Source: Megalobrama amblycephala (Eukaryota; Chordata; Actinopteri; Cypriniformes; Xenocyprididae). Taken from it: a DNA stretch of 64,000 nt. Of this stretch, positions 50,219-63,103 are shown piece by piece (the first letter of the stretch is position 1; every line of letters begins with the position of its first letter). A model generated the notes under the pieces. The model saw nothing but the letters and a program-made list of their open reading frames with translations, made no database searches and was not told the DNA's origin. The position numbers were made by a program, and so were the translations under genes. The stretch is taken from NCBI RefSeq assembly GCF_018812025.1, contig NC_063045.1, forward strand, positions 51,858,079-51,922,078. The letters are read 5' to 3'.

Positions 50219-53200
50219 TTACGATGGTTGTGTTATACTGTCAAAATATCATCCCAAGGCACAATTTAAAAATGGTCTGTCCCTGTATCATTATGCGTGT
50301 TACAAAGGTTGATTTGTTTGCAGTTTTATTTAGATGAATGGATTTTTCTGTAAACATTTCCCCCATAAGCCCTCCTCATGAAGGAAGCATTCATATATAT
50401 TTGACTAAAATAAATAAAATCATTAAAAAGCAGTGTTTTATCTGAATCTCTGCTCACTTCAAAATCAAAACATTTAAAGATGTCCACAAGATGGCAGTGT
50501 ACACCTTTCAAAATTTGCAGAGTACTTGTGGGTAAGTATTGATTCATTCATGTGTTTGTTTGTTTGTTTTTTGTTTAGCTTTTTGCCCTGAGACTTTTTC
50601 CCTAGATGATTTTTTTTTTGAATGCATTGCAGAAACTAATTTAACTAGGATTTTTTTTTTTTTTTTTTTTTTTTCCCCAGTTGATTAATTGGCCAGCAAC
50701 ATTGATGCAACATTTTGTTAATATTGCAGTATCATGGTGGTGGTTAACAGTTGATGTCATTGGCTGGTTGTTGTGCAGTCTGTTAAAATATTTTAGTTCC
50801 TTGTTTTAATTGCTTTAGTCATATTAATTCGTAGTCTTTATAGCCTTGATAGTTTTTTTTTTTTTTTTTTTTCAAAACTATGGAGAAGAATCCTTCTGTT
50901 TACCACTTCCTGTCAGTGTCCTCTACTCTCCCACTGAGTCAAAAGTAGTTAATGATTAATGTCGTCACTTTTTAATGCCTTTGTGAAAAGCCTGAACTCT
51001 TTGAAAAAGTAGCTTTGGCCCCCTGTAGCCTGTCGATGATTTGCAGCCATTCTTTAGCCCTTTGGTTCATAGACTGCAGATCCATCATAGAATATTGTTT
51101 TCAGGAGTAGATTTCGAGATGTCGTTGAGAAGCAATCAGTCTCCCATTTCCATGTAACCTTGGACCTATGATTCACCCTTGGGGGCTAGAGTCTTTGACC
51201 TTTTAGGGTCATTTCTTGTGAGAGCGGCAGTATATGCGGTTGGAAAGGCAAGAAAATAAAGCTATTAACAAGACAACGCCACAGTAATTGCAACTACAAA
51301 TCAATCAAGGCCTGGTTTATTACTTTATTGTGGCAGACTGAATCTATGACTACGACAGTCAAGAGAAAGTAGGAGAGTAGTGGTTCTGAAACCAATGAAG
51401 ACTGTTCCAAACAATGTATTTTTCTTTCTTTTCTCCCCTGGGGTAACAAGTTTCTGCCAAGAGCTTAAGTGACTTAAGTTTATATCAAGACAAATGCATG
51501 GTGTTTTAAGGATCAACAGTTTCATCAAAACATTTTGTACATATACATTCATACTCATCCTACTCTGTTGTTAATTGGGAAATTGTGGTTAGAAAATAGT
51601 GTGCAACATATATCTATCCCAAAAACAATTGCTTGTTTGGCAGTTCCCAGTGGATTTTTTTTTCTTTTTTATGTGGCGTTGGATAGTGTGCTGACAAGCC
51701 AAGTCCTTGTCCGTCATCATCGACCAGTGCGTTCCGCATACCACAGTGGTTTTGATTTTCTCCCCATTTTCCACAAACAATAAATTATTATTTGTGAGAT
51801 CTTCTGGCCCGATTGTTGTGAATGCTTTGTGATATTCATTGTACTCAAATACAAAGTTATATGCAACATTTGGATCTCTTTCTCATCTTTAGAAGCCCTT
51901 GCAAGAGTTGCAACATCAGTCAGGTAAATTTGTATATTATTATTCCAGCCACGGAATAAATCTCTTATTGTCAGTTAATATTTTTTGAATATTCATTATA
52001 AACAATGAAAATCTAGACCATCTTTGAGGACTGATGACTTGTTTCCTTTGTCCGCTTTTTCCAGGCTAATAACATGAGCCTTAAAACCCTTGGTGCCATT
52101 AACTGCAGCTGAAATGACAAGATACCTTTTCTCTTGTGAACTGCTATCTGGGATTAGTACATTTCCTCTCTCTTTCTCCTCCAAAAGCACTCAGTCTGAA
52201 CGTTGTTTCACTCTGTGTGTTCATCTGGAGCATCCTCTGCTCTGATCACACTGAAGAGGGCTCATGTATTCTCTGTCTGTAGGCCGAAACAGCTGCCCTC
52301 TCCCTCCTCTCAGAACAAGGGTCTGATTGTGTCTGCTCAGCCCGGTGTGAAAGAACTATCTCTTCGTGTTCCCGCTGCTCATCTACAGAGCAAACGGATC
52401 TGTCTCCTCTGTCGGCTGGGCAGGCCAGCAGCGCTGTTTGCAGACAGGATTACGTCTGAGTCCTCCAGTCTTTTAGTTCTCAGAGACTCTCCCACCATCA
52501 GCTTTTGTCATAACCGTTTTATTTCAAATATATTTCATTCCTTAGACCGTTAAGTTTTGTCGGTAATGTTATAATATGTTGTAAAATCAGTATTCTTTCA
52601 AATGGCCAATTAAAAAGTATGTTATACATTTCATCACTTTCTGTTTGATTGTATTACATTGCTTGCTAATCTTCTGGCCAAACTGAGAATTGCCCTAATT
52701 GAACTCCTGAGCTTGTTTCCTGCTGGAAGTCACGGCTGGGCCATGCCGTAGGACCTGTGCCGGTGCATAATCATGTCCATGCACAGCATGGTTTTAACTA
52801 TACTCCTGAGAGAGAGGCAGAAGGCTTAACAGGATTTTATTTCAAGGTTTCCATGCCGGCAATCCCTAGCCAAAATCTTAGAACCACCAACAAATAACAC
52901 ATTTGGTTTGAGTTATTCCAATGTCAAATATGCTGGTCAGATCCGGAAACACTTGATTTTTTTTCTTCTTTCGTTCTATGTATTCTGCATGTAAATCCTA
53001 GACCTTAACATCACATCTCTCATGTATTTAAATGCCATGGATTAACCTGTGAGTTTTTAAGCAGTTTTAGTGTTTCGTCTTTCTTCCCCCTACTCTTAAC
53101 TGAACCTGAGTATTCTGGAAGTAAAATGGGCATATCTTTGACAGATTAATATGCCTATTAGAATTCTTGAAATAACTGTGTGCTTTTTGGCTTTCTAAAT

Positions 53201-53879
53201 CAAGAGTATTACTAATGTGTGTCACTGATTAATTTGCTTATGAGAGTTTGAGGTCTGAGTGCCTGCCGATATGAATAATGCCCTGCTGTAAGAGTGGAGG
53301 GAAAGTAGGATTACCTTTGTGATTTGGAGTGATTAGGTTACTGCTCTGGCAGCCTTTTCTCCCAACTACTTTGCTTTCAGATCGGAGTGTCTATAGTTCT
53401 TATAACTGACCCTGGTACTCTGGTTTCTTTTTGCTTTAATCCTACAGCAGGCTATTGATCAAAAACAGATGTGTCCGTACAGTTTATCTATTGTTCTACT
53501 TGTTACCTCTTTCTGCCCTGTTAATCTCTGCCGCCTTAGTAGATCAGTGTTCATCTAGACCCAAAACTTTTGCCAAGTCTGTGCCCTTACCACCCAGACA
53601 GCTCAATCCATTCTTTCATTTGGTTCAAATTCCTTAAATCTTCAGAAACAGATATACAGGACAAAATCTGGAAATCAGGCGAAAGGCTATTATAATAGGC
53701 CACGGTCACACAGCAGCAGAATGCAGTTGTCAGTAGAGTTGCCAAGTCCGCTTATTATAAGCGACTTTGGGCTTGTTTTATTTAAGAAGTCGCTTATAGA
53801 TTTGGGCAGTTGCAGTTTTTTTTTTTTTTTTGCATATTTGGGTCTGTTAGTGGTTGGCACCCATAGGACAGCCTATGGC

Positions 53880-54370
53880 TGCATTCCAGTTCATTTTTTA
53901 TGCCCTTCCCTCGCTAACTTCCCTCAGTCTCGTTGACTCGGATGTATGTCATTGCTTACCTTGCACGAGTGCCCACTACTGGCGGAACTCGTGCAAGGGG
54001 TTGAATTGGAACATCCTAAGCCCTTGATCACTTGGAATCTGCTATGGAGTTGATTTATTATTTACATTTTTTCCCTTACGAAACAGTTTAATGCAGCATT
54101 CTTTATGTATATAGGTGTGTTTGGGTTGTTTTAGATATTTAAAAAAATATATATATCATAGAGTTGTTTGTGGTGGGATAAATTAAATGCGATATAGAGT
54201 GACGTCACAATCATGATGCATTGTGGTATATGAAGTAGACTCACTCCATATAAACTTCCTTTGTCCACTTCACGAAGTGGAACGCACTTCAAAATGGCGG
54301 CAGGGATTCCCCCGAGGGGAAGTGCTTAGGGGAAGTTTGCGAGTGCGTGTCTAAAAGTGGAGTGGAACCA
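53880..54370. mobile_element. Probable old DNA element with inverted ends
   Basis: GCATTCCAGTTCATTTTT and CCCTTCCCTCGCTAACTTCCC at the left are mirrored loosely by GGGGAAGTTTGCGAG and AGTGGAGTGGAAC at the right. Arms are diverged, so the boundaries are approximate. Confidence 0.4.
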
Positions 54371-55451
54371 CAGCGTGGTGTGTAGCTTCAAGAGAACAAC
54401 CAACCATCTGTGTTGTTTTTTATTTTCTTCATTTTTTTTTGTCATTTATATTATTTATAAATGAATAATTTATATTCATTATATTCATAAAAATATCATT
54501 TTTATTATATTTTATATAACTTATTTGCCTTGCTTTTCCTCAGTGCTTGCAGTTGTTGTTTAATCTTATGATTGATCACAAATGAGAGACAAGAGGGAAC
54601 ATCTCAATTTCAAGGTTTTATGGGATGTTGTTGTGAAGCAGTTTGATATAACAACACTTATTGGATTTGTGCTGGTCATAAGATTATTAAATAAACCCTG
54701 CTCATTTTTATCAACATCACTTTGTCTCCTGCTTTCTTCTCTGATAGAAGACTTTTAGTTAATAGAGTTTTGTATACCAGACAAAATACAATGTTATTGA
54801 TTTTGGGTATCAGACAAGACTTGCTGTTAACTGGTATTGGGTATCAGAAAAAAACATGTGACTGATTTTGGATACCAGACAAAATGGATATTTTCTGATG
54901 GGATTTAGTAAAGAAACTGGATACAATATTCCAAGCATAGAGATTCTATCTAACAAGAGTCACACCTGTTGTCAATCCCAAATGCTGACAGTGTGAACGT
55001 CTAAAATAGATACTATTTCTTCAGATAACCATTTCTTCTGAAATAGAAGTGAGCACTATACGCGAGTAGCTATTTTATTGGCATATTTTTGTGTATTGGT
55101 TTAAAGCCAACTGTATTCCTCTAGCTCTTGTGTTACACAGTTGCTTTTGGTCTAGCTTCTGCTAGGAATGCAGTAACAGCATATTCCGCCTACTGTCTTA
55201 TTTCCGATGACAGTGGTTATATCTCATCTGTATAAACCTCCAGAACTTGCTTGCTTTGGTTGATGAGCAGCTTCTTTTGATCTTGTTTTAAGCAGAAAAT
55301 GCTCTTACCGCAAGTGTGTCGCTTCTGACCGATAAAGAAGCTGATTTTATCTCATCTGTATCGCCTGTCCCAGCATTCTCCTTGGCTGATGGGTTAAGAC
55401 TTTGATCTTGTACTGAGGGAAAAATAACACTGTGGACAGGACAACATGGAT

Positions 55452-55452
<1 letters not shown>

Positions 55453-55502
<50 letters not shown>
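55453..55502. repeat. (CA)n microsatellite
   Basis: Twenty-five CA dinucleotides. Confidence 0.95.
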
Positions 55503-55504
<2 letters not shown>

Positions 55505-57091
55505 CAATGTCTGTAAAGCCTTTCATAGCTTAATTCTCCTTCCATGTTTCATACTGGCTTGTGAACAAGCGTTCATTGTTCCTCCCCTTCACTTCCTTGT
55601 CTTTCCCACCTATTTTATCATTTACAAGTGGAGAGATCAAACCCCACACAGCTACAACACTGCAGTGACAAGCCACAGAGCATCGAGTTCCCTGCATGTT
55701 TGTTAATGATTATAGAATTTGCTTTCATGAAAGGTCTACCTCCACTTGTAGCAAGTTTTGTCATTTTCCAAATCACTTTGCATATAACCATATCTGAGAG
55801 ACGTCTTTGAAGTAACAAATGTTACCAGACACCAATAGCATAAAACAAACGGGTGCATGTTCCCATACAGTGAGACAAGTCACTTGTGTTTTTGAAAGTA
55901 CCTCCCATCTGGTACATGAAAGGGGCCATCGCCTTCAAAGAGGGGAAAAGAGGGCCAGTCCTAAACAAATGGTCCCTTTCTGAAGAACAGGTCCAAACTC
56001 TCTAAACAGTCTGAATTGGACACTGAACGTTTTCTCTCTGGGTTCTCCTGCTGAGTGTGACTGTCCCAGTGTTTTTACAGCAAAAAGCACCTGAGAACAC
56101 ACACATCCAGACACAAAAGCATGTTCTGCGCTTTTTTTTAGTGAACTGAAAACAAGTGTGCGTGGAATTTGAAATGAAGTCATTTTGACAAGTTTCTGCA
56201 CAGGAATCTTAATTGTAGGGAAAAAGTGGAGAGCGGTTTTTAAGTTCTCATTCTTGATGTTTAGTGTATGTAAACTTCCTAAAATGTTCCCCTAAACAGT
56301 AATTTGTTTACATTCAAGCCATTTGAACTTTAGCACCACCATGCTTGCAATAGAAACAAAACCTCAAGATACTGGCATGCCGACATAAGCTGTTTGTCAG
56401 GTCTCTCTTCATTCAACCTATTAAATCATGATTTGTTTTTATGAGATTGCCTAATTAAAACAGGTTTCAAAAGAACAGCCAAAACAAAGCTTCTCCCACC
56501 TTAGCTTAAATAAACTGGTTGGACACAGTGCTGCAGCCAAAATGATGCATTTCCTCTTAGTTTAAACAGCCAGTCAACGACAGACTCTCCATCACGGAGC
56601 AGCAGACAGCACCAAACAGACGCTGCCGCCTTTCTTGTGTCTCAAACAAATGGATTTTGTATTTGTCAGAGACACAGAGCTGCTGAACAATGTTTTAAAT
56701 CAACATTGTTGCTGTGTTCTGTTTGTACTGTGTAGATGTTTTGCCTCAAACGGGTAACGATTCCAACCGTTCATTGCTGGCACCATGTATTCATCCAGAG
56801 CAATATGTCTCAATTTTTCTATTACAAGTTTTGACTTTGTCTGAAAGTCAGTATATATTGCTTACTGAAACAAGAAGTTATCATTAATCATTTTTTGATT
56901 TTATTTTGATTGTATTATTTGATTGTCATTTGTGGTGGTCTACCAGTAGATTATCTACAAGTAGATATTTTTGCATTAATGTTGAGGCTATATAATATGA
57001 AATATAATAATAAAATAGATATGCACGTGTTAATAAATTACCTTTTAATAATTGTGTCTACATATACTTATATATTTTTACTTTGTTTATA

Positions 57092-57115
57092 CTCACACAC
57101 ACACACACACACACA
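57092..57115. repeat. Short (CA)n followed by a GA run
   Basis: About twelve CA copies, then GAGAGAG. Confidence 0.85.
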
Positions 57116-60100
57116 GAGAGAGCGAGACATTCAGTGTTATTTGTAAGATCAAAAATGATTTTGTGGTGAAGTAAATACTACAGAAAAAACAAACGTAATT
57201 TCTAGTTCAGGCAAAAATTTAAAAAACAAAGTAACTTCTATATTACTATTCAATTTAAGCTTGTAGAAATTAAAGCGTAAATATCAACATTATAAAATTA
57301 AGTAAAACCTACTCAACTTTCTGATACTGGTGTTTCCATCATGCACTTAAAAACTCAAAAACTTGCAAAAGAAAAATAAAGTAAATTTTACTTATTGTTT
57401 TTTCAGTGTAGAGCAAGAGAAACATTTCGATATGTTTTTAAATCTTGTTGCACTTATATCGACTCATAACAACAGATAAAAAAGATATTGAATAAAGTTG
57501 TCGAACAGAAATACATGTCTACAATAAAGTTGTGAATAATGATGATCACAGGTTTTAATATAGAATTAGCATCAAAAGACAATCAATAATCATCACTGTT
57601 GATGACAATATTCAGGTATTTTTTAAACTCGGGTATTAAGACAGATTTATTTTGCCTTGGATAGAAGTTTATTTGTTCATGTAACTTTACATCTTCACTG
57701 AGATGTGCAGCTCAGATCTAGCCGTGCGGTTCTAGCTGAGCGCCGCTGACAGTCGCTGAGACAGGAGACAGCTGTTAGCGGGGCAGAGACCCGAGACATC
57801 AGGGGACGGGGAAGCACTGTGTCTCTGTACTCCTTCAACAAGCTCAGAATGAATGATCTGAATATATGTCAGGGTAAATGGCGCTATGTGTCCGATGATG
57901 TCTCAGATAGAAGACAAATAGCATTGACCAGTTGGCACAGCTGCCGCAAATGATTCATTATGCAAACGTAAAATCATTAGTCTCAGTAACGGCATTAAAC
58001 TTCACACATGGATACCCACCACAAAATGTCTAAAATACCAAATCGAGTTAACATTTCAAACAAGAAATGTCAAAAAAAAAAATGCATTTTTCTGCCCCAT
58101 GCATAATTTCTGTTATATAAACCGAAGTAGCTTTCTTGCCCTCTATGAACCAGCCTAAGGCTATGTAAGACTCTCGGCTTGAAGATCAAAGTGACTGTGG
58201 TGTTGATCCTGGTACGAGGAGGAATTGAGAATCTGCATGTTAAAACCTCAAACACAGACACTCAAGGGAGTTCACGGCTCTGTTGGTCAGTCTTCAGTCC
58301 CGTTTGACCTGATATTAAGAGTTCATGCCCATTCACATCTCACTGCTACTAGAAGCTTTTCACATCCCTCATAAAAAGAGTGTAAGACTCCATAAACACG
58401 CTTCTATTATGACTCCACGCTGCCTGAAAATGAGCTCTCTGAAAGATGTGAATGCATATTTTTGGTTACTTTCTAACATATCATAAATCAGTTTGTTTTA
58501 TCATTAAAATAAGACCTATTTAGTGATGCCACCATTTATCCACAATGTTCAGAATGCACTGAATCTCTGAAATGTAAGGTCTGTGGTTTTTATTCATGTC
58601 CAAAGCCTATTATCTCCGGCACGTCCCCCTCAGCTTGGCTAATTCCCATTCCCGCATATTTAAATAATTTGCTGTGGGCAGATGAGTTTAGCGAAACAAC
58701 GCATATATTTGCTTTCCCATTGCTTTGGGTCGAGATTAGAGCTCCACGGGCATTTCGCGTTATATTGAGCTGAAACGGTGCAGCTTGGCAGTGAATGAAA
58801 ATGTCATGCTTCGGCAATTGTCGGTGGTACCTCTTAAGAGTATCAGATTAGCTCTAAATATATACACGCTGCCCTCTTTTCTGTTCTTCGCTGCTTTGGT
58901 TTCAGCTGTGAGAGAAGGATTACCTTATTAGATTATTTCTTAAATCAATTAAACTAAAATAGTCGTGCCTACAGTTTCCAATATCATGCCCCTCTGGCAT
59001 GCCTTGTTGGAGTGAATGATATAAGTTTGTGTGACATTTGCTTCTTCCTAACATCCCTCAGAATGCCTATGCAATAAGACGTGTAAGGAATGGCATTCAG
59101 TTTGAGGTCAATCAAGGTTATAGTGCATGATTTAATGCACATAAGTAAATACAGTTCAAGATAATAAGTAGCGCCAGGCATTTACTCATACACACGCAAA
59201 ACCTTGAACAAATGGGATCTAAGTTATATTCAACTTAATAGGTGAGAAACATCCACTCAGTTTCTTTTCATTTTGAGGAGCGTCAGAGAAAAACTTGGTT
59301 CAAACATTTGCAGAAATGTAGTTTGGTAGGAAAAAGCGCATTATTTAACAACTGAGCTGACTTTTTATTGTTCATTTACTGTAAAGTATCTGTATTGACC
59401 TATTGTACTGCTGTAACACAAGCACTTTGTGCAAATTTTGACACAATTTGCCCTCAATGTCATGTTAATCTTTTCATATGCAGTAGAGGCCTTTTTTTTC
59501 TTTTCTTTTTTTTTGCACTGTATCTTTGATGTTTGTTTTTCTTGTTTTTTTTTCTTTCTTGCTCGTTTGTCTCAAATTCATACTCGCAGCTTACACACGT
59601 AACCACAAAATCAGTGGAATTGCCTTCTTTATATAAAACAGTAGATACTGTTAACAGTGGAAAAAGTCTTAATGATTGTACTTTAATTGCGTCGTTATTT
59701 GAAAATTGGGTTGTGTGGTGTGTTTTACAGGGGAATCTTGTGAGTGTTACGGAATTCACTGCAGGAGGCATTTTTGGACCAGAAAGCCAGGTTAATAAGA
59801 GAAGCATATGGCCAGAGAACATCTTGACTTTTATTACACCATAGACGCTATTAAAATGACAGTTACCTTAGATGGCTAAAATATTAACTTGGCCATTGTG
59901 TGTGGTGGGATCTGTAACAAATGGATACACGTAGTGGCCTATTTTTTATTCTATAACAATATTTTCTCAACACATTTATATTTATTATTAGCAATCTGTA
60001 ATGATAATGAATCCTTTAATGGACTCTTTTATACTTCTTGATAGACCAAAAATAACAAGAGAATTTAATAGCTCATTATTATGAATAAGGAAATATCTTT

Positions 60101-61164
60101 GCTCAGATGTGGACTTCAATGGGCTACTGGGAGTATTTCTGAGGGTTAAATCATTTATTGTGTGAAATGTAGAAGAACCTTTGTCATATAGTGGCTAATA
60201 TGAAACGTGCATCGGGATGTATTCATCACGTGGAAATTATTATTAGCGTGCTTGGAAAATTGCCTTTGCCGTTTTTGGAGTGGCCAATATGGGCCGTGTA
60301 CAGCACTGTAAATGGCATGAGTGTGGAAACTCTGGCTTACAGCCGCATAGCCTACTTAATTTTATGGACCATGCAAACACTAGAATTGCAATATGTCCAA
60401 CTTTGTAGCGAATTCTGTGATTTTATTTCCTGAAATGGATGCTCCCATGATTTTTCACTTAATTTACTTCTCATGGATTGCAGTGCAGAAAAAAGGGTGC
60501 CTTTAGTATCAGTTTTTAAAATATATATTATCAAATGGCATGATATTATGAGTCGTTTATTAGAAAGGAAATTTAATGGTGATATTTCAACAAATATTCA
60601 GTCTTCAATGACCACTACTGTACAAAATAATAGTGACATGATGGACTATTTGAAATCATCAAAACAGTAAGATAAAGTGATGATAAAGTGATGATTTGAG
60701 GATTTCATCCTGCAAGGATGATGTAATTATAACAGTTTTTGTAGCAGTTATAAACTGTTTTTTTTTAATCTAACCTAATCTAAAATTATATACAGAGAGA
60801 ATAATTGTAAATACTATAAGATATTTTTTTCCACTGAAATGTATATTTTGCTAATTAAGAATAATTTGGAAACAGAAGAGGAAATTAAAATAAAATACGA
60901 TCAAACAATTGCCTACAATACCATATAATAAAAATTTGTGTCAGATTTTCATTGTTAGAATCATCGTTTACAAACATATTCATGAGGGACACAAAACGCA
61001 CCTTTTTTGAGGGATGACCCATAATGCAAATAGCCTTGTGGGAAAAAAAAGCTGAAATTCCGTGTCAAAAGTAGCGAGATGTCTTGAGTGTTGGAGATCA
61101 TATTTTCAAGGTTTTCTTTGGCTTGGTAACCTTAACCACTTTGTTATGCTAATAGCCCCTGACA

Positions 61165-61427
61165 TCAGCGCGAGATCAAAGTGGCGCGCGGACTCATATA
61201 GTCTCGACCTCCGTCTGCACCGTCAGTCCAGCAGATTCCAGCGCGCGAGCAGCACTGCACAGCAAAATCAACACATCTCTTCATCATTGGACTTTTGCAT
61301 GATGCTTTCTCATTCGGACTTCACAACAACGGATTAACTAGAGAAGTTTGGCTGGATTTAAATAAAACGCACTTTTGGATTATTTGCACAATCGGCATTT
61401 TTTGACGTCAGCCTCTGTTTGATAAAG
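61165..61427 (+). promoter_or_regulatory. wnt11: wnt11 promoter and putative non-coding exon 1
   Basis: A CpG-rich island in an AT-rich region, with GCGCGCGG, GCGCGCGAG and an ATCAAAG word (61175-61181) that fits the TCF/LEF core. A perfect CRE palindrome TGACGTCA is at 61403-61410. The sequence then reaches GATAAAG before a GTGAGG donor (exon end 61427). The exact start site is not resolved. Assignment to wnt11 rests on the downstream exon. Confidence 0.5.
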
Positions 61428-61988
61428 GTGAGGATGAAAGTGCTTTAGCTTTTATTGTACACAAAGTTTCTTCTTAAGTTAGTACACTTGAGTGCATCTC
61501 TTATATACAAAGATGTTTTAGTTTTTAAATATCCTTGGAGCAAATTAAAGTCAATTGACAGAGCAATAATCTGCAATAGTGCCTAGATTGTGGACCACCC
61601 AGAGGGGTTATATTGAGTGAACTAATTACATTTTAAGTTCACTTCGGCTCCCCCCAAGGTGAAAATACGGGAGATAAAAGATAAAGTGCAATCAATCGAA
61701 ATCGCAGCCTGTAAGAGGCTGCTATATTGCTTTTTGCATAGGCTATAGCCTATAGGCTATACATAGCCTACAATATAATCTTATCACTCATATCTTTAGA
61801 TAGGCGTTATCTATATCTTATATGAGATTTGTTTAAATATATGTGCTGAATATGAGCTTGGAAAAATATTAAAATCTCTGAACCGCGTAGATGTCCATGC
61901 GAATATTATATTTATATTATAGATAATGCATAGGATGTAAACTACACTACAATTTGTTTTAATGTCTTTAAAATTTAGTACGCTATAA

Positions 61989-62023
<35 letters not shown>

Positions 62024-62892
62024 GCTATATTGCTGACTTAAATCTGTTAGTAAATCAAAGTGGTGTCCAAGTTACAGTCTGCAACTTTGAAATTTGTTGT
62101 TGAGAAAAATACTAATAAATAGCCTACATAAAACCATAGAAATGATTAGAGTACTACAAATTATAGTTGAAAATTCAACAGCAGGAAACATTTTATGTGT
62201 AATATATAACAAGTACTATCATTTTTATACATTAGCTACATCTGTAATTGTAATAGCACTTTTAATGTATAGTTTTCTGGGTAGGTCTATAGCCAGGAGG
62301 GGGGAAAAAAACACAGCTCTGCAATCTGGACAATCACTGTCTGTATGTTGTGAAAGCATCATGCCTGAGGCCAGACAGCATGTCCACTGAGAGGTAGTAT
62401 CTGTTTATTGCCCTCCTATTCCAGCAAATGGAATAATCTCAAAACATTTGATAACATTCCAAAAATTGCCACACCTATATTTCAGAACTTTACATGCAGA
62501 GTATTAGAAAATTACACTTTGCAATTTTAAAAACAATGAAAAATTGGAACGTACTATTAAAAATAAGAGTTTTGCTTTGGAATCATTTTGTAATTAGCTT
62601 TTTCCAGTGTTTTCTTAACTGCTTCTCACAAGGAGATAAAAAAACTAAAAATATTTCATTTAAAATGTTATTTTTAAATCCTTACAACAAGAGTAATACA
62701 GTAATGTAATAGAAAAATATAGCCTTAAAATACAAAATTACTATTTTGAGCAATTGGAAAGCTACGCGTAAAGGCTGTTTTAAGTTTTAAAAATTCTTTA
62801 AAGTATGTCAAGTGCACATTGCATAGCAACCATCAGATGTATGTGATCGATGTAATCTGAACCTTATTTTTATTTCTTTTTTTTCCAAGCAG
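61428..62892 (+). other. wnt11: First intron of wnt11 (5' UTR intron)
   Basis: AT-rich sequence with an (AAT)n tract at 61990-62022; no exon seen. Ends in a pyrimidine-rich TTTTTTTTCCAAGCAG acceptor. Confidence 0.5.
61990..62022. repeat. (AAT)n microsatellite
   Basis: Eleven AAT trinucleotides. Confidence 0.9.
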
Positions 62893-63020
62893 GAGAGGGA
62901 CAGAAAGAAGGAATAAGTGTCATGGCTTTTGGCTTTTAATTATAACTGTGTCAAGAAGCAGTGGGGTCAGCGAGCACCTGCATCAGTGTCTTCTGATCGA
63001 GCTGGATCTTATTGTAAAGC
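62893..63020 (+). other. wnt11: wnt11 5' UTR (exon 2) with a short uORF
   Basis: Starts after CCAAGCAG. An upstream ATG at 62922 opens a five-codon frame (MAFGF) closing at TAA 62937-62939, 81 nt before the main start. An in-frame TAA at 63015-63017 lies directly before the main ATG, so the coding sequence cannot begin further upstream in this exon. Confidence 0.6.
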
Positions 63021-63103
63021 ATGAAGCAAATCTTCCCTTCACTCCCGCTCTGTCTTGTCACATTCCTGCTCCTGTCTCAGCAGTGCACAGGAATCAAATG
63101 GCT
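63021..63103 (+). CDS. wnt11: Wnt11, first coding exon (signal peptide; 3' partial)
   Basis: ATG opens a 27-residue frame, starting MKQIFPSLPLCLVTF and ending QQCTGIKWL, with a GTGAGT donor at 63104 in phase 2. It is a hydrophobic secretion signal followed by GIKWL, the conserved mature N-terminus of vertebrate Wnt11; the fish silberblick-type paralogue has GISWL there, so this is the wnt11 (formerly wnt11r) type. Wnt11 is a secreted lipid-modified ligand of the non-canonical Wnt/planar polarity pathway. The remaining exons, with the Wnt cysteines and the acylated Ser, lie beyond the right edge. Position beside thap12 matches human 11q13.5, where WNT11 and THAP12 are close neighbours. Confidence 0.75.

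Larger units (their letters stand above)
50219..61160. other. Gene-poor interval between the giant THAP gene and wnt11
   Basis: No convincing exon on either strand. It holds several long T-runs (50650-50675, 50850-50872, 53817-53832), microsatellites (55453-55502 and 57092-57115 (CA)n) and one probable old transposon (53880-54370). Stretches with mixed, non-repetitive composition (57700-57900, 58570-58820, 60180-60470) could be conserved non-coding elements near wnt11, but that needs alignment. Confidence 0.55.

Noticed and set aside
49908..50312. 134-codon frame after the giant gene
   Set aside because: Contains a long A-run and lies in the 3' UTR; no similarity recognised.
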